Positions 50,680 to 61,135 are shown, numbered from the stretch's first letter. The stretch: DNA of 64,000 bases from Melieria omissa (GCA_963971225.1 OZ020270.1:1178001-1242000), one strand, 5' to 3'. The notes: generated from the sequence alone by a model not told the origin. A program made the numbers and translations.

Positions 50680-52698
50680 TTTGATTCCTGCCTACCACTT
50701 TCCGCAGGTATTCCTCCAGTGTCCGGTTAAAGCGTTCCACCATATGTCGGACTGTGGGTGCAACGGCGTGGTACGAGTTTTCTTTATCCCCAGTAGCTCA
50801 CACACTTCCTTGAATACCGCAGACTCGAAATTCCGGCCTTGATCTGAGTGCACTTCCAACGGAACTCCGAACCGGGCTACCCAGTTGTTTACCAGCTTTT
50901 CCGAGATCGTAGTGGCCTCCTGGTTAGGAATAGGGTACACTTCGGGCCATTTGCTGAAGTAATCCATTACAACCAGCACATAATTGTTGCCTTGACTGCT
51001 AGTTGGGAATGGGCCGGCGACGTCCATAGCAATCCGCTCGAAGGGCGCTCCCACGTTGTACTGCAGCATGCGGCCCCGAGATTTTCTTGTCGGCCCTTTC
51101 GCGGCTGAACATCGGTCGCAGCTCTTAATCCACTCGGCTACAGACTCCTGACATCCTACCCAGTAGAATCGTCTTCTTATTTTGGCGACGGTTTTGGTGA
51201 AGCCTAGGTGCCCCCCACTGGAGTCGTTATGGTATGCCTCGATGACCTCGTTGATTCTGCATTTCGGCACTACCATTAGGAAGTTGCTGGTCCGACCATC
51301 CGCGCTCTCCCATTCGCGGTACAGGCATCCTTCCTTCAGCCGCAGACTTTTCCACTGTGCCCAGTAAGCCTTAGCGGCCGGGCTTTCACCGGCCATCTCC
51401 TGCCAGTCTGAACGTGCGCCTTGCTCCTTGCCTTCGACGATTTTTGCAAGATCCGCATCCTCACGCTGGTCCTTTTGTAGCCTCTCCGCAGACCACTCTT
51501 CCTCTGGCATAACGCTTATCGACCGAAAATCCACAATTTGTCCCTCGCTTTCGGCTCGCGAGTTATGCCTGCACTCGGTTTTGCACGAATGGTGTGGCAG
51601 AGCGTCAGCCCTTCTTAGCAACGTCTGTTGTCCGGAACACTTTTCTCGCAGATGGCAGTCCCGTGATATGTGGCCTTGCTTGCCACATCGCCAGCAACTG
51701 ACTCTAGATGACACTGCCCGCAGCCCCGGTGGTGCCTCCGAGCTCACTGTCTGGCTTTGTGTGACACGTCCAGATTGGGCTCGACGCTTTTCCGCAGATG
51801 AATGTCGAAAACTTCCTCTCCAGGCTGCCTCATACGTCATCGTGCTGGCCACCGTCTCCTTAAATGTCGGCTTGCCCATCATCAACGCACTGCGACGTGT
51901 CTCTGGGTCATGAAGACTTTCAATAAATAACTCAATCTTCATCCTCTCGAGGTTATCAGCGCCGAATTTCGGGTAGCACAACTGTACGAGCCGCTCAATG
52001 TCTGCTGCATATGTCTGCAGCGCCTCGTTGGCCCTTTGTCTACGGCTCTTCAGCTCGCAATAACACAGCATTTTGTTGTGCTCGTCACTGTATCTGGCTG
52101 CCAGCGCCCCAATGACGGTGTCGTAATCACCTCTTAAACCTTCCGGAACTGTTTTTATTACCTCAGCCGCAGGACCTCTTAGAGCCAGTATCAGTCTCCG
52201 ACCTTTCCTTACATCGGTCCACTGACTCTCCAAAGCAGCCATCTCGAATTGTAGTTTGAATGTGTCAAACGATGTAGTACCATCATAGGTAGGCACTTCT
52301 ATGGCGAAACTTTCATCAACTGACCGCATCCTTGCTCGCAGCTGTACCTCTCTAAGCCGTTCGTCTATCTTTCTGTGCATCGAATCTTCCAGACTATCAA
52401 CTCGTTTGTTCAGGGAATCATCAAGATCGTCAACACGTTTGTTCAGGGAATCATCCAGGTCGCCAACTCGTTTGTTCAGGGAATCATCCAGGTCGTCGAC
52501 TCGTTTATCCAAGTGCTCTACCCGCGTCTCCAGGTGCTCGACTTTCCCATTAATCCTGTCTGAGATTTCCTCCACCTTCTGCTCCAAGCGCGCAGAATTT
52601 TCCTGAAGCTTGCTGGACAACTCCCGATTTGCATTTTCCAGTTTTGCTGACATTTCCCGGTTCGTAGTTTCCAGTTTCGCTGCAATTTGCGCCGACAT
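50680..52698 (-). CDS. G3 gag-integrase fusion (internal deletion derivative)
   Basis: One continuous minus-strand frame of about 668 codons. It starts after the frameshift in gag and covers the coiled coil (four 11-residue units KRVDDLDDSLN, about 52385-52515), the gag core (PTYDGTTSFDTFKLQFEMAA) and the zinc knuckle CWRCGKQGHISRDC (about 51660-51700). It then passes directly into the linker (ISVMPEEEWSAERLQKDQRE), the integrase zinc module (GGHLGFTKTVAKIRRRFYWV, CDRCSAAKG) and the core with RIAMDVAGPFPTSSQGNNYV and VHSDQGRNFESAVFKEV. Protease, RT and RNase H are deleted. It ends where jockey J3 is inserted plus a small frameshift. Confidence 0.85.
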
Positions 52699-52699
52699 T

Positions 52700-52948
52700 T
52701 CACGATTGGAAGTCTCGAACTACTACCGTACTTTGCATCGACGCCGCAGCAGCAGGCGATTCCTCCACTTTGGCCGACGCCTCTAGCTCCTGTGTTCCGA
52801 ACTCGTGCGCAGCCCAATCGATGCCTCGTGCCTCACACGCCTCTCGCAAGCGCAGCTGCAACTCCACTTTACCGCCAGCAGTCGGCAAATTCCAGGCGGC
52901 CAGCTCCTTCTTCAGCTGGTCCACCTTCAGCAGCTCGAGTTTAACCAT
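52700..52948 (-). pseudogene. G3 gag N-terminus with SAP-like motif
   Basis: ATG 52948: MVKLELLKVDQLKKELAAWN and LPTAGGKVELQLRLREA, the SAP-like helix-loop-helix, then the Ala/Glu linker. A deletion of about 100 bp near 52720, compared with copy 2 (57915-58015), removes the AMDMSQLMVAMRGMFE segment and shifts the frame relative to the rest of gag. Copy 2 retains that segment. Confidence 0.88.
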
Positions 52949-53028
52949 GTCCGTGCTTTTATAATTTTATTTATTTAGTTTTTTCTTGTTTATTTTCAAT
53001 TTTCCACAATCCCACTTCTGACACCAAA

Positions 53029-53545
53029 TGTTACGAATACTAGTTCTAGTGGGCTGTTACGTATCTCTGGATTGCGTAATTTGCAAATAAAACACACTCA
53101 GTTTCTCAAACGCAGTCAGTAAAATAAACCGACAATCACTTTATTTCACACTTTTACACTTGACTATCTTTACACTTCAGTATTTGCTCAATTACTCCGT
53201 ATGGCACCTTCACTAGTCAAATTCAGACTGACTCGCTGCGCCGCATCCGGCTGCCTTTTATACCTGTCCGGCCATAGCGCAGATCGTTCTCGCACATTCC
53301 GGAGTGGACTAAAGGTTTCCATGATGATCGCGACCATCATTGCCAGGTTGGACTAAAAGTTTCCATCATTGCCAGGTTGGACTAAAAGTTGCCATCATTG
53401 CCAGTTTGGACCAAAAGTTTCCATCATTGCCAGGTTGGCCTAAAAGTTTCCCTTATTATCGCGGCCGTCGTTGCCAGATTGAATTATAGCACGGCGCGTA
53501 GCGACAGGGTTACTTTGCACAGCGGCAGACTGTCTCATCGTTACA
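53029..53545 (-). repeat. G3 5' LTR
   Basis: 517 bp; begins (minus) TGTAACGATGAGACAG at 53545, ends at 53029. Inverted TATAAAAGGCAGCCGG near 53253-53268. Primer site inverted at 53010-53027. Confidence 0.93.
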
Positions 53546-54867
53546 ATATGATGCACTTTTGTGTGGCAATTTTTTCATACTTGTTACAATGGGGTCAGAA
53601 TTTAAAAAAGAAACTTAGAAATTAAAAAATTTGAAATTAAAAAAAAATGTTTTCAATGGTATTTTTCCGTTACTAGTTAGTTAGTTAGTCCGGAATTTTT
53701 TTTTTAAGTTACCTTTGAGAATATTACGTAATCAATAACATACATTTGTTTTATATCGATACGTTAGTTCTCTATATCGTCATGTCAGACATACGTTCTT
53801 TGATTGTAAAAAAATTCAAAAGCGGTTTGAAGTGTGGTGCTATATTCCACGAGTTGAAACCACTTGGTGTGAAACGGAACTACGTGTATTATACTGTCAA
53901 ACGATATATGGATACGGGTTCCATACAAAACCGCAAAAAAACCGGCCGCAAGCGAACTGTTAGAACTGCTGCGACTATAAAGGTTGTAAGAGAAAGAATT
54001 CGAAGAAATTGCGATAGATCGGCACGAAGTATGGCCAAAAATATCAATATGTCACCCGAATCATTACGAATGATTTTACATGAGGACTTGAATATGAAAG
54101 CTTTCAAGAAGAAGAAAATCCACGGACTAACTACCGATACAATAAAGAAGCGAAGAGATAGAGCAAAACTACTGCTATTCTGGCACGCTGGTGATGACAT
54201 AATTTTTTCTGATAAAAAACTCTGTGCTCGAAGCTCCCCACCATGTACAAAATTATCGATTGTGGGCGGTATCTTATCATGACATCCCCAATGACAAGAA
54301 GCATGTCCCAAGGTACCAAAATTCCTCATCTGTTATGGTGTGGGGTGATATATCTCGAAAAGGTGTCTTGCCGCTAGTCTTCATTGACAAAGGGGTGAAA
54401 ATTAACGTGGAATACTATTTGAAGGAAGTACTGCAGAACCATTTGAAGCCTTATGCTGCGAAAATGTATGGGAATGACTATTACTGTTTCCAGCGAGATG
54501 ATGCACTCGCGCACACTGCAAAAATTGTTCAAGACTGGTGTAAACAAAATTTAGTTGATTTTATTCCCAAGGATAAATGGCCCCCGAGTTCACCTGACTG
54601 TAATCCCTTGGACTTTTGCATTTGGGGTTATATGTTGCAGAAACTTAGGGAATACAAATACACCAATTTGGTGGGTTTTAAAGAAGCCATTCTCGACGTA
54701 TGGGACAATATACCGATGGACGTGGTGCGTGCCGCATGCAATAGTTTTGAAAAGAGACTTAAGCGTGTTGTGGCGAGCAAAGGCCAAACAATAGAGTAAT
54801 TGTCTTTTAAATCAAATCTTCATACTCCATTTTATACTTGTTAACCGTTTAAACTTTTCCATCTACT
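53546..54867 (+). mobile_element. DD37D (maT-type) mariner, copy 1
   Basis: The transposase gene is flanked by AT-rich sequence. Terminal repeats could not be matched: the left end may be at or beyond the gypsy insertion, and the right end (54800-54867 and, after the SINE, 60515-60570 of copy 2) ends unclearly near CACTGTATATG. The SINE S3 is inserted within its 3' part at ATCTACTGTTTTG. Class is assigned from catalytic spacing. Confidence 0.7.
53782..54799 (+). pseudogene. DD37D mariner transposase, one frameshift (copy 1)
   Basis: ATG 53782: MSDIRSLIVKKFKSGLKCGA, helix-turn-helix (YVYYTVKRYMDTGSIQNRKK), GRKR AT-hook-like basic stretch, second HTH (RSARSMAKNINMSPESLRMI). The first aspartate is in IIFSDKKL (about 54205-54228). 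A frameshift near 54226 follows. The rest (from 54224) has SVMVWGDISRKGVLPLVFID, FQRDDALAHTAKIV (second aspartate, about 54487-54530) and KWPPSSPDCNPLDFCIWGY. Between the aspartate of FQRD and that of PLD there are 37 residues, giving DD37D, as in maT elements. Stop at 54797-54799. Confidence 0.87.
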
Positions 54868-54883
54868 GTTTTGCCGTAATGAG

Positions 54884-54982
54884 TCGACGCCGTGGCTCAG
54901 TTGGTTAGTGCGCGGTCCAGCGAGTCGAATGCAGAGCGACGCAAGTTCGAATACTGCATGTAGTAACACCTAAACAAAAATA
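54884..54982 (+). mobile_element. SINE copy S3, 5' part, cut by the duplication junction
   Basis: GACGCCGTGGCTCAGTTGGT starts the tRNA-like head with A box TGGCTCAGTTGG and B box GTTCGAATAC (about 54945-54954). After ACACCTAAACAAAA the homology to the SINE stops and jockey ORF1 sequence begins. Confidence 0.9.
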
Positions 54983-55820
54983 ACCACTTCTTACTAACAG
55001 CAACATCCAAAACCGAGCTTACGTTAGAGCCAACAACAACAAGCCTTTGGTTCCTGTGTTTTTTGTTGTGCACAGTAGTCCAGTCATTAGCAGGTAGATC
55101 AACAGCAGCAGCAGTATGCGAGTGAGTAGGAGAAGATGGAGCATCGGCAGCACGTGACGAGAAGAGCGAGGCATCAGCAGAACAAGTGAGCGTACTATTT
55201 TTATCAGCGGTCGTAGCAGCGTAAGTAACAGGCAGGGTAGCAGGTGCAGCAACGTCAGCAACAACATCAACGACAGCATTCACAGCGAGAGTATGAGAGC
55301 ACGGATCAACAGCATGAGCAGCATCAGCAACATTGGAAGCTTTAACTGCCGGAGACTGCGGACGTTTTGTTTTGTTACTGCCCTTTACTAATAGAGGCGA
55401 GTGAGAACGGGCGATGGCAGACTTAGGCACAGCAGCAAGGGCGTCCGCAGCTTTAGAGCGGGCGCGAGTAATGATTGGCAACGGCTTTCCAGTAGCAGGA
55501 GAAACAGAGTTCGGCTTGTCAGCACTTGAGTTCTCAGAGTATGAAATTTTAAGAGCGTCGATGAGGCCTCGAAGTTCACTTAGCTTGTCCAGCAATAACG
55601 GCACCATGGATGAGCATGATGAACGCGGACTTTTTATGCAGGAGTCACAGGCGAAAATTAAATTTGGGCTCGAGTTTAAAGCTTCCACGGCACCAGAATT
55701 TAATTTACAGCACCTAAAGTGCCACTTGACCGAACAGGTGCCACAAGAGACCGAATCGGCAGCGGTGCAGGGCAGTTTGCACTTGACACAGCTGACCATA
55801 GCGAGAGCGAATTTAAACAC
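54983..55820 (-). pseudogene. Jockey J3 ORF1, duplicated and 3'-truncated
   Basis: Same ATG (55820) and PHD-like finger as the J3 ORF1 at 50600. The frame runs into SINE sequence at 54982, giving a chimeric tail (FLFRCYYMQYSNLRRSAFDS) before a stop near 54897. The 5' end of the jockey is at 55878. Confidence 0.88.
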
Positions 55821-55911
55821 GTCCGTACTCGATGAGCGTGCTTGTTAGAAATTTTGCTTACTGGGATTTTGCTTACACGGATATGCGTGTCCCAATCCTT
55901 TTGATTCCTGC

Positions 55912-57263
55912 CTACCACTTTCCGCAGGTATTCCTCCAGTGTCCGGTTAAAGCGTTCCACCATATGTCGGACTGTGGGTGCAACGGCGTGGTACGAGTTT
56001 TCTTTATCCCCAGTAGCTCACACACTTCCTTGAATACCGCAGACTCGAAATTCCGGCCTTGATCTGAGTGCACTTCCAACGGAACTCCGAACCGGGCTAC
56101 CCAGTTGTTTACCAGCTTTTCCGAGATCGTAGTGGCCTCCTGGTTAGGAATAGGGTACACTTCGGGCCATTTGCTGAAGTAATCCATTACAACCAGCACA
56201 TAATTGTTGCCTTGACTGCTAGTTGGGAATGGGCCGGCGACGTCCATAGCAATCCGCTCGAAGGGCGCTCCCACGTTGTACTGCAGCATGCGGCCCCGAG
56301 ATTTTCTTGTCGGCTCTCAATCCACTCGGCTACAGACTCCTGACATCCTACCCAGTAGAATCGTCTTCTTATTTTGGCGACGGTTTTGGTGAAGCCTAGG
56401 TGCCCCCCACTGGAGTCGTTATGGTATGCCTCGATGACCTCGTTGATTCTGCATTTCGGCGCTACCATTAGGAAGTTGCTGGTCCGACCATCCGCGCTCT
56501 CCCATTCGCGGTACAGGCATCCTTCCTTCAGCCGCAGACTTTTCCACTGTGCCCAGTAAGCCTTAGCGGCCGGGCTTTCACCGGCCATCTCCTGCCAGTC
56601 TGAACGTGCGCCTTGCTCCTTGCCTTCGACGATTTTTGCAAGATCCGCATCCTCACGCTGGTCCTTTTGTAGCCTCTCCGCAGACCACTCTTCCTCTGGC
56701 ATAACGCTTATCGACCGAAAATCCACAATTTGTCCCTCGCTTTCGGCTCGCGAGTTATGCCTGCACTCGGTTTTGCACGAATGGTGTGGCAGAGCGTCAG
56801 CCCTTCTTAGCAACGTCTGTTGTCCGGAACACTTTTCTCGCAGATGGCAGTCCCGTGATATGTGGCCTTGCTTGCCACATCGCCAGCAACTGACTCTAGA
56901 TGACACTGCCCGCAGCCCCGGTGGTGCCTCCGAGCTCACTGTCTGGCTTTGTGTGACACGTCCAGATTGGGCTCGACGCTTTTCCGCAGATGAATGTCGA
57001 AAACTTCCTCTCCAGGCTGCCTCATACGTCATCGTGCTGGCCACCGTCTCCTTAAATGTCGGCTTGCCCATCATCAACGCACTGCGACGTGTCTCTGGGT
57101 CATGAAGACTTTCAATAAATAACTCAATCTTCATCCTCTCGAGGTTATCAGCGCCGAATTTCGGGTAGCACAACTGTACGAGCCGCTCAATGTCTGCTGC
57201 ATATGTCTGCAGCGCCTCGTTGGCCCTTTGTCTACGGCTCTTCAGCTCGCAATAATACAGCAT
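55912..57263 (-). pseudogene. G3 duplicate: gag core to integrase, with 36-bp deletion
   Basis: Minus strand from 57263: RQRANEALQTYAADIERLVQ, the zinc knuckle CWRCGKQGHISRDC, linker, GGHLGFTKTVAKIRRRFYWV. A deletion near 56314 removes the CDRCSAAKG cysteines of the zinc module and shifts the frame. The core RIAMDVAGPFPTSSQGNNYV (56289 downward) is in the other frame to about 55912. Otherwise identical in order to copy 1. Confidence 0.87.
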
Positions 57264-57410
57264 TTTGTTGTGCTCGTCACTGTATCTGGCTGCCAGCGCC
57301 CCAATGACGGTGTCGTAATCACCTCTTAAACCTTCCGGAACTGTTTTTATTACCTCAGCCGCAGGACCTCTTAGAGCCAGTATCAGTCTCCGACCTTTCC
57401 TTACATCGGT

Positions 57411-58235
57411 CTACTGACTCTCCAAAGCAGCCATCTCGAATTGTAGTTTGAATGTGTCAAACGATGTAGTACCATCATAGGTAGGCACTTCTATGGCGAA
57501 ACTTTCATCAACTGACCGCATCCTTGCTCGCAGCTGTACCTCTCTAAGCCGTTCGTCTATCTTTCTGTGCATCGAATCTTCCAGACTATCAACTCGTTTG
57601 TTCAGGGAATCATCAAGATCGTCAACACGTTTGTTCAGGGAATCATCCAGGTCGCCAACTCGTTTGTTCAGGGAATCATCCAGGTCGTCGACTCGTTTAT
57701 CCAAGTGCTCTACCCGCGTCTCCAGGTGCTCGACTTTCCCATTAATCCTGTCTGAGATTTCCTCCACCTTCTGCTCCAAGCGCGCAGAATTTTCCTGAAG
57801 CTTGCTGGACAACTCCCGATTTGCATTTTTCAGTTTTGCTGACATTTCCCGGTTCGTAGTTTCCAGTTTCGCTGCAATTTGCGCCGACATTTCACGATTG
57901 GAAGTCTCGAACATGCCTTTGACATTCTCGATTTTCGCAGACGTTTCCTCAAACATGCCTCTCATTGCAACCATAAGCTGGCTCATGTCCATTGCTTGTG
58001 GTGGCGCTGCAGCCGTACTTTGCATCGACGCCGCAGCAGCAGGCGATTCCTCCACTTTGGCCGACGCCTCTAGCTCCTGTGTTCCGAACTCGTGCGCAGC
58101 CCAATCGATGCCTCGTGCCTCACACGCCTCTCGCAAGCGCAGCTGCAACTCCACTTTACCGCCAGCAGTCGGCAAATTCCAGGCGGCCAGCTCCTTCTTC
58201 AGCTGGTCCACCTTCAGCAGCTCGAGTTTAACCAT
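57411..58235 (-). CDS. G3 duplicate: gag N-terminal 274 codons
   Basis: ATG 58235 gives the intact N-terminus: SAP-like motif (residues about 5-37), Ala/Glu linker, AMDMSQLMVAMRGMFE, a long heptad and 11-residue repeat coiled coil (KRVDDLDDSLN x4), then PTYDGTTSFDTFKLQFEMAA. A TAG at about 57411-57413 replaces the glutamine codon of copy 1 (GGTCTACTG against GGTCCACTG on the plus strand). This is the best view of the family's undamaged gag N-terminus. Confidence 0.87.
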   Translation of the reverse strand: MVKLELLKVDQLKKELAAWNLPTAGGKVELQLRLREACEARGIDWAAHEFGTQELEASAKVEESPAAAASMQSTAAAPPQAMDMSQLMVAMRGMFEETSAKIENVKGMFETSNREMSAQIAAKLETTNREMSAKLKNANRELSSKLQENSARLEQKVEEISDRINGKVEHLETRVEHLDKRVDDLDDSLNKRVGDLDDSLNKRVDDLDDSLNKRVDSLEDSMHRKIDERLREVQLRARMRSVDESFAIEVPTYDGTTSFDTFKLQFEMAALESQ

Positions 58236-58315
58236 GTCCGTGCTTTTATAATTTTATTTATTTAGTTTTTTCTTGTTTATTTTCAATTTTCCACAATCCC
58301 ACTTCTGACACCAAA

Positions 58316-58832
58316 TGTTACGAATACTAGTTCTAGTGGGCTGTTACGTATCTCTGGATTGCGTAATTTGCAAATAAAACACACTCAGTTTCTCAAACGC
58401 AGTCAGTAAAATAAACCGACAATCACTTTATTTCACACTTTTACACTTGACTATCTTTACACTTCAGTATTTGCTCAATTACTCCATATGGCACCTTCAC
58501 TAGTCAAATTCAGACTGACTCGCTGCGCCGCATCCGGCTGCCTTTTATACCTGTCCGGCCATCGCGCAGATCGTTCTCGCACATTCCGGAGTGGACTAAA
58601 GGTTTCCATGATGATCGCGACCATCATTGCCAGGTTGGACTAAAAGTTTCCATCATTGCCAGGTTGGACTAAAAGTTGCCATCATTGCCAGTTTGGACCA
58701 AAAGTTTCCATCATTGCCAGGTTGGCCTAAAAGTTTCCCTTATTATCGCGGCCGTCGTTGCCAGATTGAATTATAGCACGGCGCGTAGCGACAGGGTTGC
58801 TTTGCACAGCGGCAGACTGTCTCATCGTTACA
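58316..58832 (-). repeat. G3 5' LTR, duplicated copy
   Basis: 517 bp, equal in length to 53029-53545 and differing at a handful of bases (for example TACTTTGCAC against TGCTTTGCAC and CATAGCGC against CATCGCGC). Followed by ATATGATGCAC as in copy 1. Confidence 0.93.
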
Positions 58833-59068
58833 ATATGATGCACTTTTGTGTGGCAATTTTTTCATACTTGTTACAATGGGGTCAGAATTTAAAAAAGAAA
58901 CTTAGAAATTAAAAAATTTGAAATTAAAAAAAAATGTTTTCAATGGTATTTTTCCGTTACTAGTTAGTTAGTTAGTCCGGAATTTTTTTTTTAAGTTACC
59001 TTTGAGAATATTACGTAATCAATAACATACATTTGTTTTATATCGATACGTTAGTTCTCTATATCGTC

Positions 59069-60086
59069 ATGTCAGACATACGTTCTTTGATTGTAAAAAA
59101 ATTCAAAAGCGGTTTGAAGTGTGGTGCTATATTCCACGAGTTGAAACCACTTGGTGTGAAACGGAACTACGTGTATTATACTGTCAAACGATATATGGAT
59201 ACGGGTTCCATACAAAACCGCAAAAAAACCGGCCGCAAGCGAACTGTTCGAACTGCTGCGACTATAAAGGTTGTAAGAGAAAGAATTCGAAGAAATTGCG
59301 ATAGATCGGCACGAAGTATGGCCAAAAATATCAATATGTCACCCGAATCATTACGAATGATTTTACATGAGGACTTGAATATGAAAGCTTTCAAGAAGAA
59401 GAAAATCCACGGACTAACTACCGATACAATAAAGAAGCGAAGAGATAGAGCAAAACTACTGCTATTCTGGCACGCTGGTGATGACATAATTTTTTCTGAT
59501 AAAAAACTCTGTGCTCGAAGCTCCCCACCATGTACAAAATTATCGATTGTGGGCGGTATCTTATCATGACATCCCCAATGACAAGAAGCATGTCCCAAGG
59601 TACCAAAATTCCTCATCTGTTATGGTGTGGGGTGCTATATCTCGAAAAGGTGTCTTGCCGCTAGTCTTCATTGACAAAGGGGTGAAAATTAACGTGGAAT
59701 ACTATTTGAAGGAAGTACTGCAGAACCATTTGAAGCCTTATGCTGCGAAAATGTATGGGAATGACTATTACTGTTTCCAGCGAGATGATGCACTCGCGCA
59801 CACTGCAAAAATTGTTCAAGACTGGTGTAAACAAAATTTAGTTGATTTTATTCCCAAGGATAAATGGCCCCCGAGTTCACCTGACTGTAATCCCTTAGAC
59901 TTTTGCATTTGGGGTTATATGTTGCAAAAACTTAGGGATTACAAATACACCAATTTGGTGGGTTTTAAAGAAGCCATTCTCGACGTATGGGACAATATAC
60001 CGATGGACGTGGTGCGTGCCGCATGCAATAGTTTTGAAAAGAGACTTAAGCGTGTTGTGGCGAGCAAAGGCCAAACAATAGAGTAA
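59069..60086 (+). pseudogene. DD37D mariner transposase, copy 2
   Basis: Same architecture and same frameshift (near 59513) as copy 1, so the frameshift predates the duplication. Differences seen: GCTATATC against GATATATC in the VMVWGxIS motif (Ala in copy 2, the normal residue; Asp in copy 1) and GATTACAAA against GAATACAAA. Second and third aspartates in FQRDDALAH and NPLD are intact. Confidence 0.87.
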
Positions 60087-60160
60087 TTGTCTTTTAAATC
60101 AAATCTTCATACTCCATTTTATACTTGTTAACCGTTTAAACTTTTCCATCTACTGTTTTG

Positions 60161-60501
60161 CCGTGATGAGTCGACGCCGTGGCTCAGTTGGTTAGTGCGC
60201 GGTCCAGCGAGTCGAATGCAGAGCGACGCAAGTTCGAATACTGCATGTAGTAACACCTAAACAAAACTAACGGGAAACTCGTTTTCTCTTTCGGTGGCTG
60301 TCCTCTCAGCTGGAAATGGCAAACTTCTGAGAGTAAAAATTGCCTATGAAAAAGCTCCCAACATGCCGTTCGGAACCGGCATAAAACTGTAGGTCCCTTC
60401 CACCCACGTACAAAATTCACACGCACAACACGGGTGGCTGCGGGAAGCTAGGCCTTAGTCTCGCGCAAGCGGGCTGTCGTGCCAGTCAATTATTAATTAT
60501 T
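60161..60501 (+). mobile_element. tRNA-derived SINE copy S4, complete
   Basis: 341 bp flanked by the 13-bp duplication ATCTACTGTTTTG (60148-60160 and 60502-60514). Head with A box TGGCTCAGTTGG (about 60179) and B box GTTCGAATAC (about 60232), a body ending GCGGGCTGTCGTGCCAGTCA and a short AT tail. It is the intact counterpart of S3 and matches S1 along its whole length. Confidence 0.93.
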
Positions 60502-60514
60502 ATCTACTGTTTTG

Positions 60515-60829
60515 ATCAATAAAAACTACTTTGTTTTTGTATGAACATATACTGGTCACACTGTATATGTCTATGAAAAGGTCCAAAATTGGACAATTAT
60601 TAAGCTTTTAAACAAAAAATCAAATAAAATACTTATAAGCATTTCTTAACAAAACCAAAAACATACTGCATTACAGAAAAACCTGAACCGAATTAATCGG
60701 TACTTTACTTATATATTAAAATTGTTGTTTTTCTTTTTTTTCGGTGTTAACGCAACGGAATCTTGAACATGGTTTCGAGCGTCGCACTAGCCACAGGCTA
60801 TACATTGACTGACTTATACATTTGTATAT
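60515..60829. other. AT-rich stretch, no gene
   Basis: ATCAATAAAAACTACTTTG probably continues the 3' flank of the DD37D mariner, perhaps to about 60570. The remainder is AT-rich without an open frame or repeat I can name. Confidence 0.4.
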
Positions 60830-61135
60830 TTCATTGTAAAAGGAATTCCACAGGCTACAATATGGCAACAAACTTTATATTATTAACTTTATTATACCTT
60901 AATACTGGATTTTTTTGAAGGAAAAAAATCCGTTTTTTTTTAATTTGTATAAAAAAAATATTTTTCGCTTAAAGCTTCTTATTAGTACATATTACGTATC
61001 TAATGTTGTACATCATTAGAAACGACCTTTCGTTTGATATCCTTATCGTGTAAATCGATTGAGAATTGATTGAGTTATTTCGATACTAATTTTGAACTTT
61101 GACCCCGAGCCACGCCTTTTGTGGGGAAATTTGTA
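60830..61135 (-). repeat. Repeat block R, inverted copy
   Basis: The reverse complement matches 40340-40620 (AAAAGTTCAAA, TACACGATA, ATCAAACGAAAGGTC, ACAACATTAGATA, AATATGTAC(T/G)AATAAGAAG). The same-strand segment 60835-60990 matches 41640-41793. It shows the sequence CTTCTTATTAGTACATATTA without the foldback element. Confidence 0.75.

Larger units (their letters stand above)
45538..53545 (-). mobile_element. Ty3/gypsy element G3, internally deleted, interrupted by jockey J3
   Basis: Minus-strand copy: 5' LTR 53029-53545, 3' LTR 45538-46052, flanked by ATAT (45534-45537, 53546-53549). Gag is followed directly by the RNase H/integrase linker; protease, RT and RNase H are deleted. The integrase is split at 46563/50659 by jockey J3. 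Its LTRs are about 70 bp longer than those of G2 because of additional GGAAACTTTTAG-type repeats. Thus it is a non-autonomous variant of the same family. Confidence 0.93.
49763..54982. repeat. Tandem mosaic duplication, copy 1
   Basis: Contains, left to right, the 5' part of jockey J3, the gag-integrase part and 5' LTR of gypsy G3, a DD37D mariner and the 5' part of a SINE. The same string recurs at 54983-60268, offset 5220 at the left and 5287 at the right. Only a few single-base differences are visible. The left breakpoint is inside J3 ORF1, the right inside the SINE after ACACCTAAACAAAA. Confidence 0.92.
55879..58832 (-). mobile_element. Gypsy G3 5' half, duplicated copy
   Basis: Consists of the integrase core (55912-56310), linker and zinc knuckle (56320-57263), gag core and coiled coil with SAP N-terminus (57263-58235), primer site (58297-58314 inverted) and 5' LTR (58316-58832). 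Left edge is the jockey insertion site GGATAT. Confidence 0.9.
54983..60268. repeat. Tandem mosaic duplication, copy 2
   Basis: Second copy of the block at 49763-54982. Private differences: a 36-bp deletion in the integrase near 56314, retention of the ~104-bp gag segment near 57912-58016 that copy 1 has lost, and a C-to-T change making a stop in gag at about 57413. The right end continues through the complete SINE S4. Confidence 0.92.

Noticed and set aside
52301..52606. Ser/Arg-rich frame opposite the gag coiled coil (also 57493-57798 and 32857-33150)
   Set aside because: Purely the antisense of the 33-bp gag repeats.
53646..53745. Left terminal inverted repeat of the DD37D mariner
   Set aside because: I looked for the inverse of the 3' flank (ACTGGTCACACTGTATA) and did not find a convincing match, so no ends are claimed.
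57411..58235. Host coiled-coil or SAP-domain gene
   Set aside because: It is directly downstream of an LTR and primer site, continues into gag core and zinc knuckle, and matches the gag of G2.
60178..60250. tRNA gene, because of A box TGGCTCAGTTGG and B box GTTCGAATAC (also at 54891 and inverted near 37060)
   Set aside because: The region continues into a common 3' body, is repeated four times, and has 11-13 bp target duplications. It is a tRNA-derived SINE; I could not fold an acceptor stem.
49763..60268. Two independent insertions of the same set of elements
   Set aside because: Four unrelated pieces in identical order with identical internal junctions, and breakpoints inside elements, require a block duplication.
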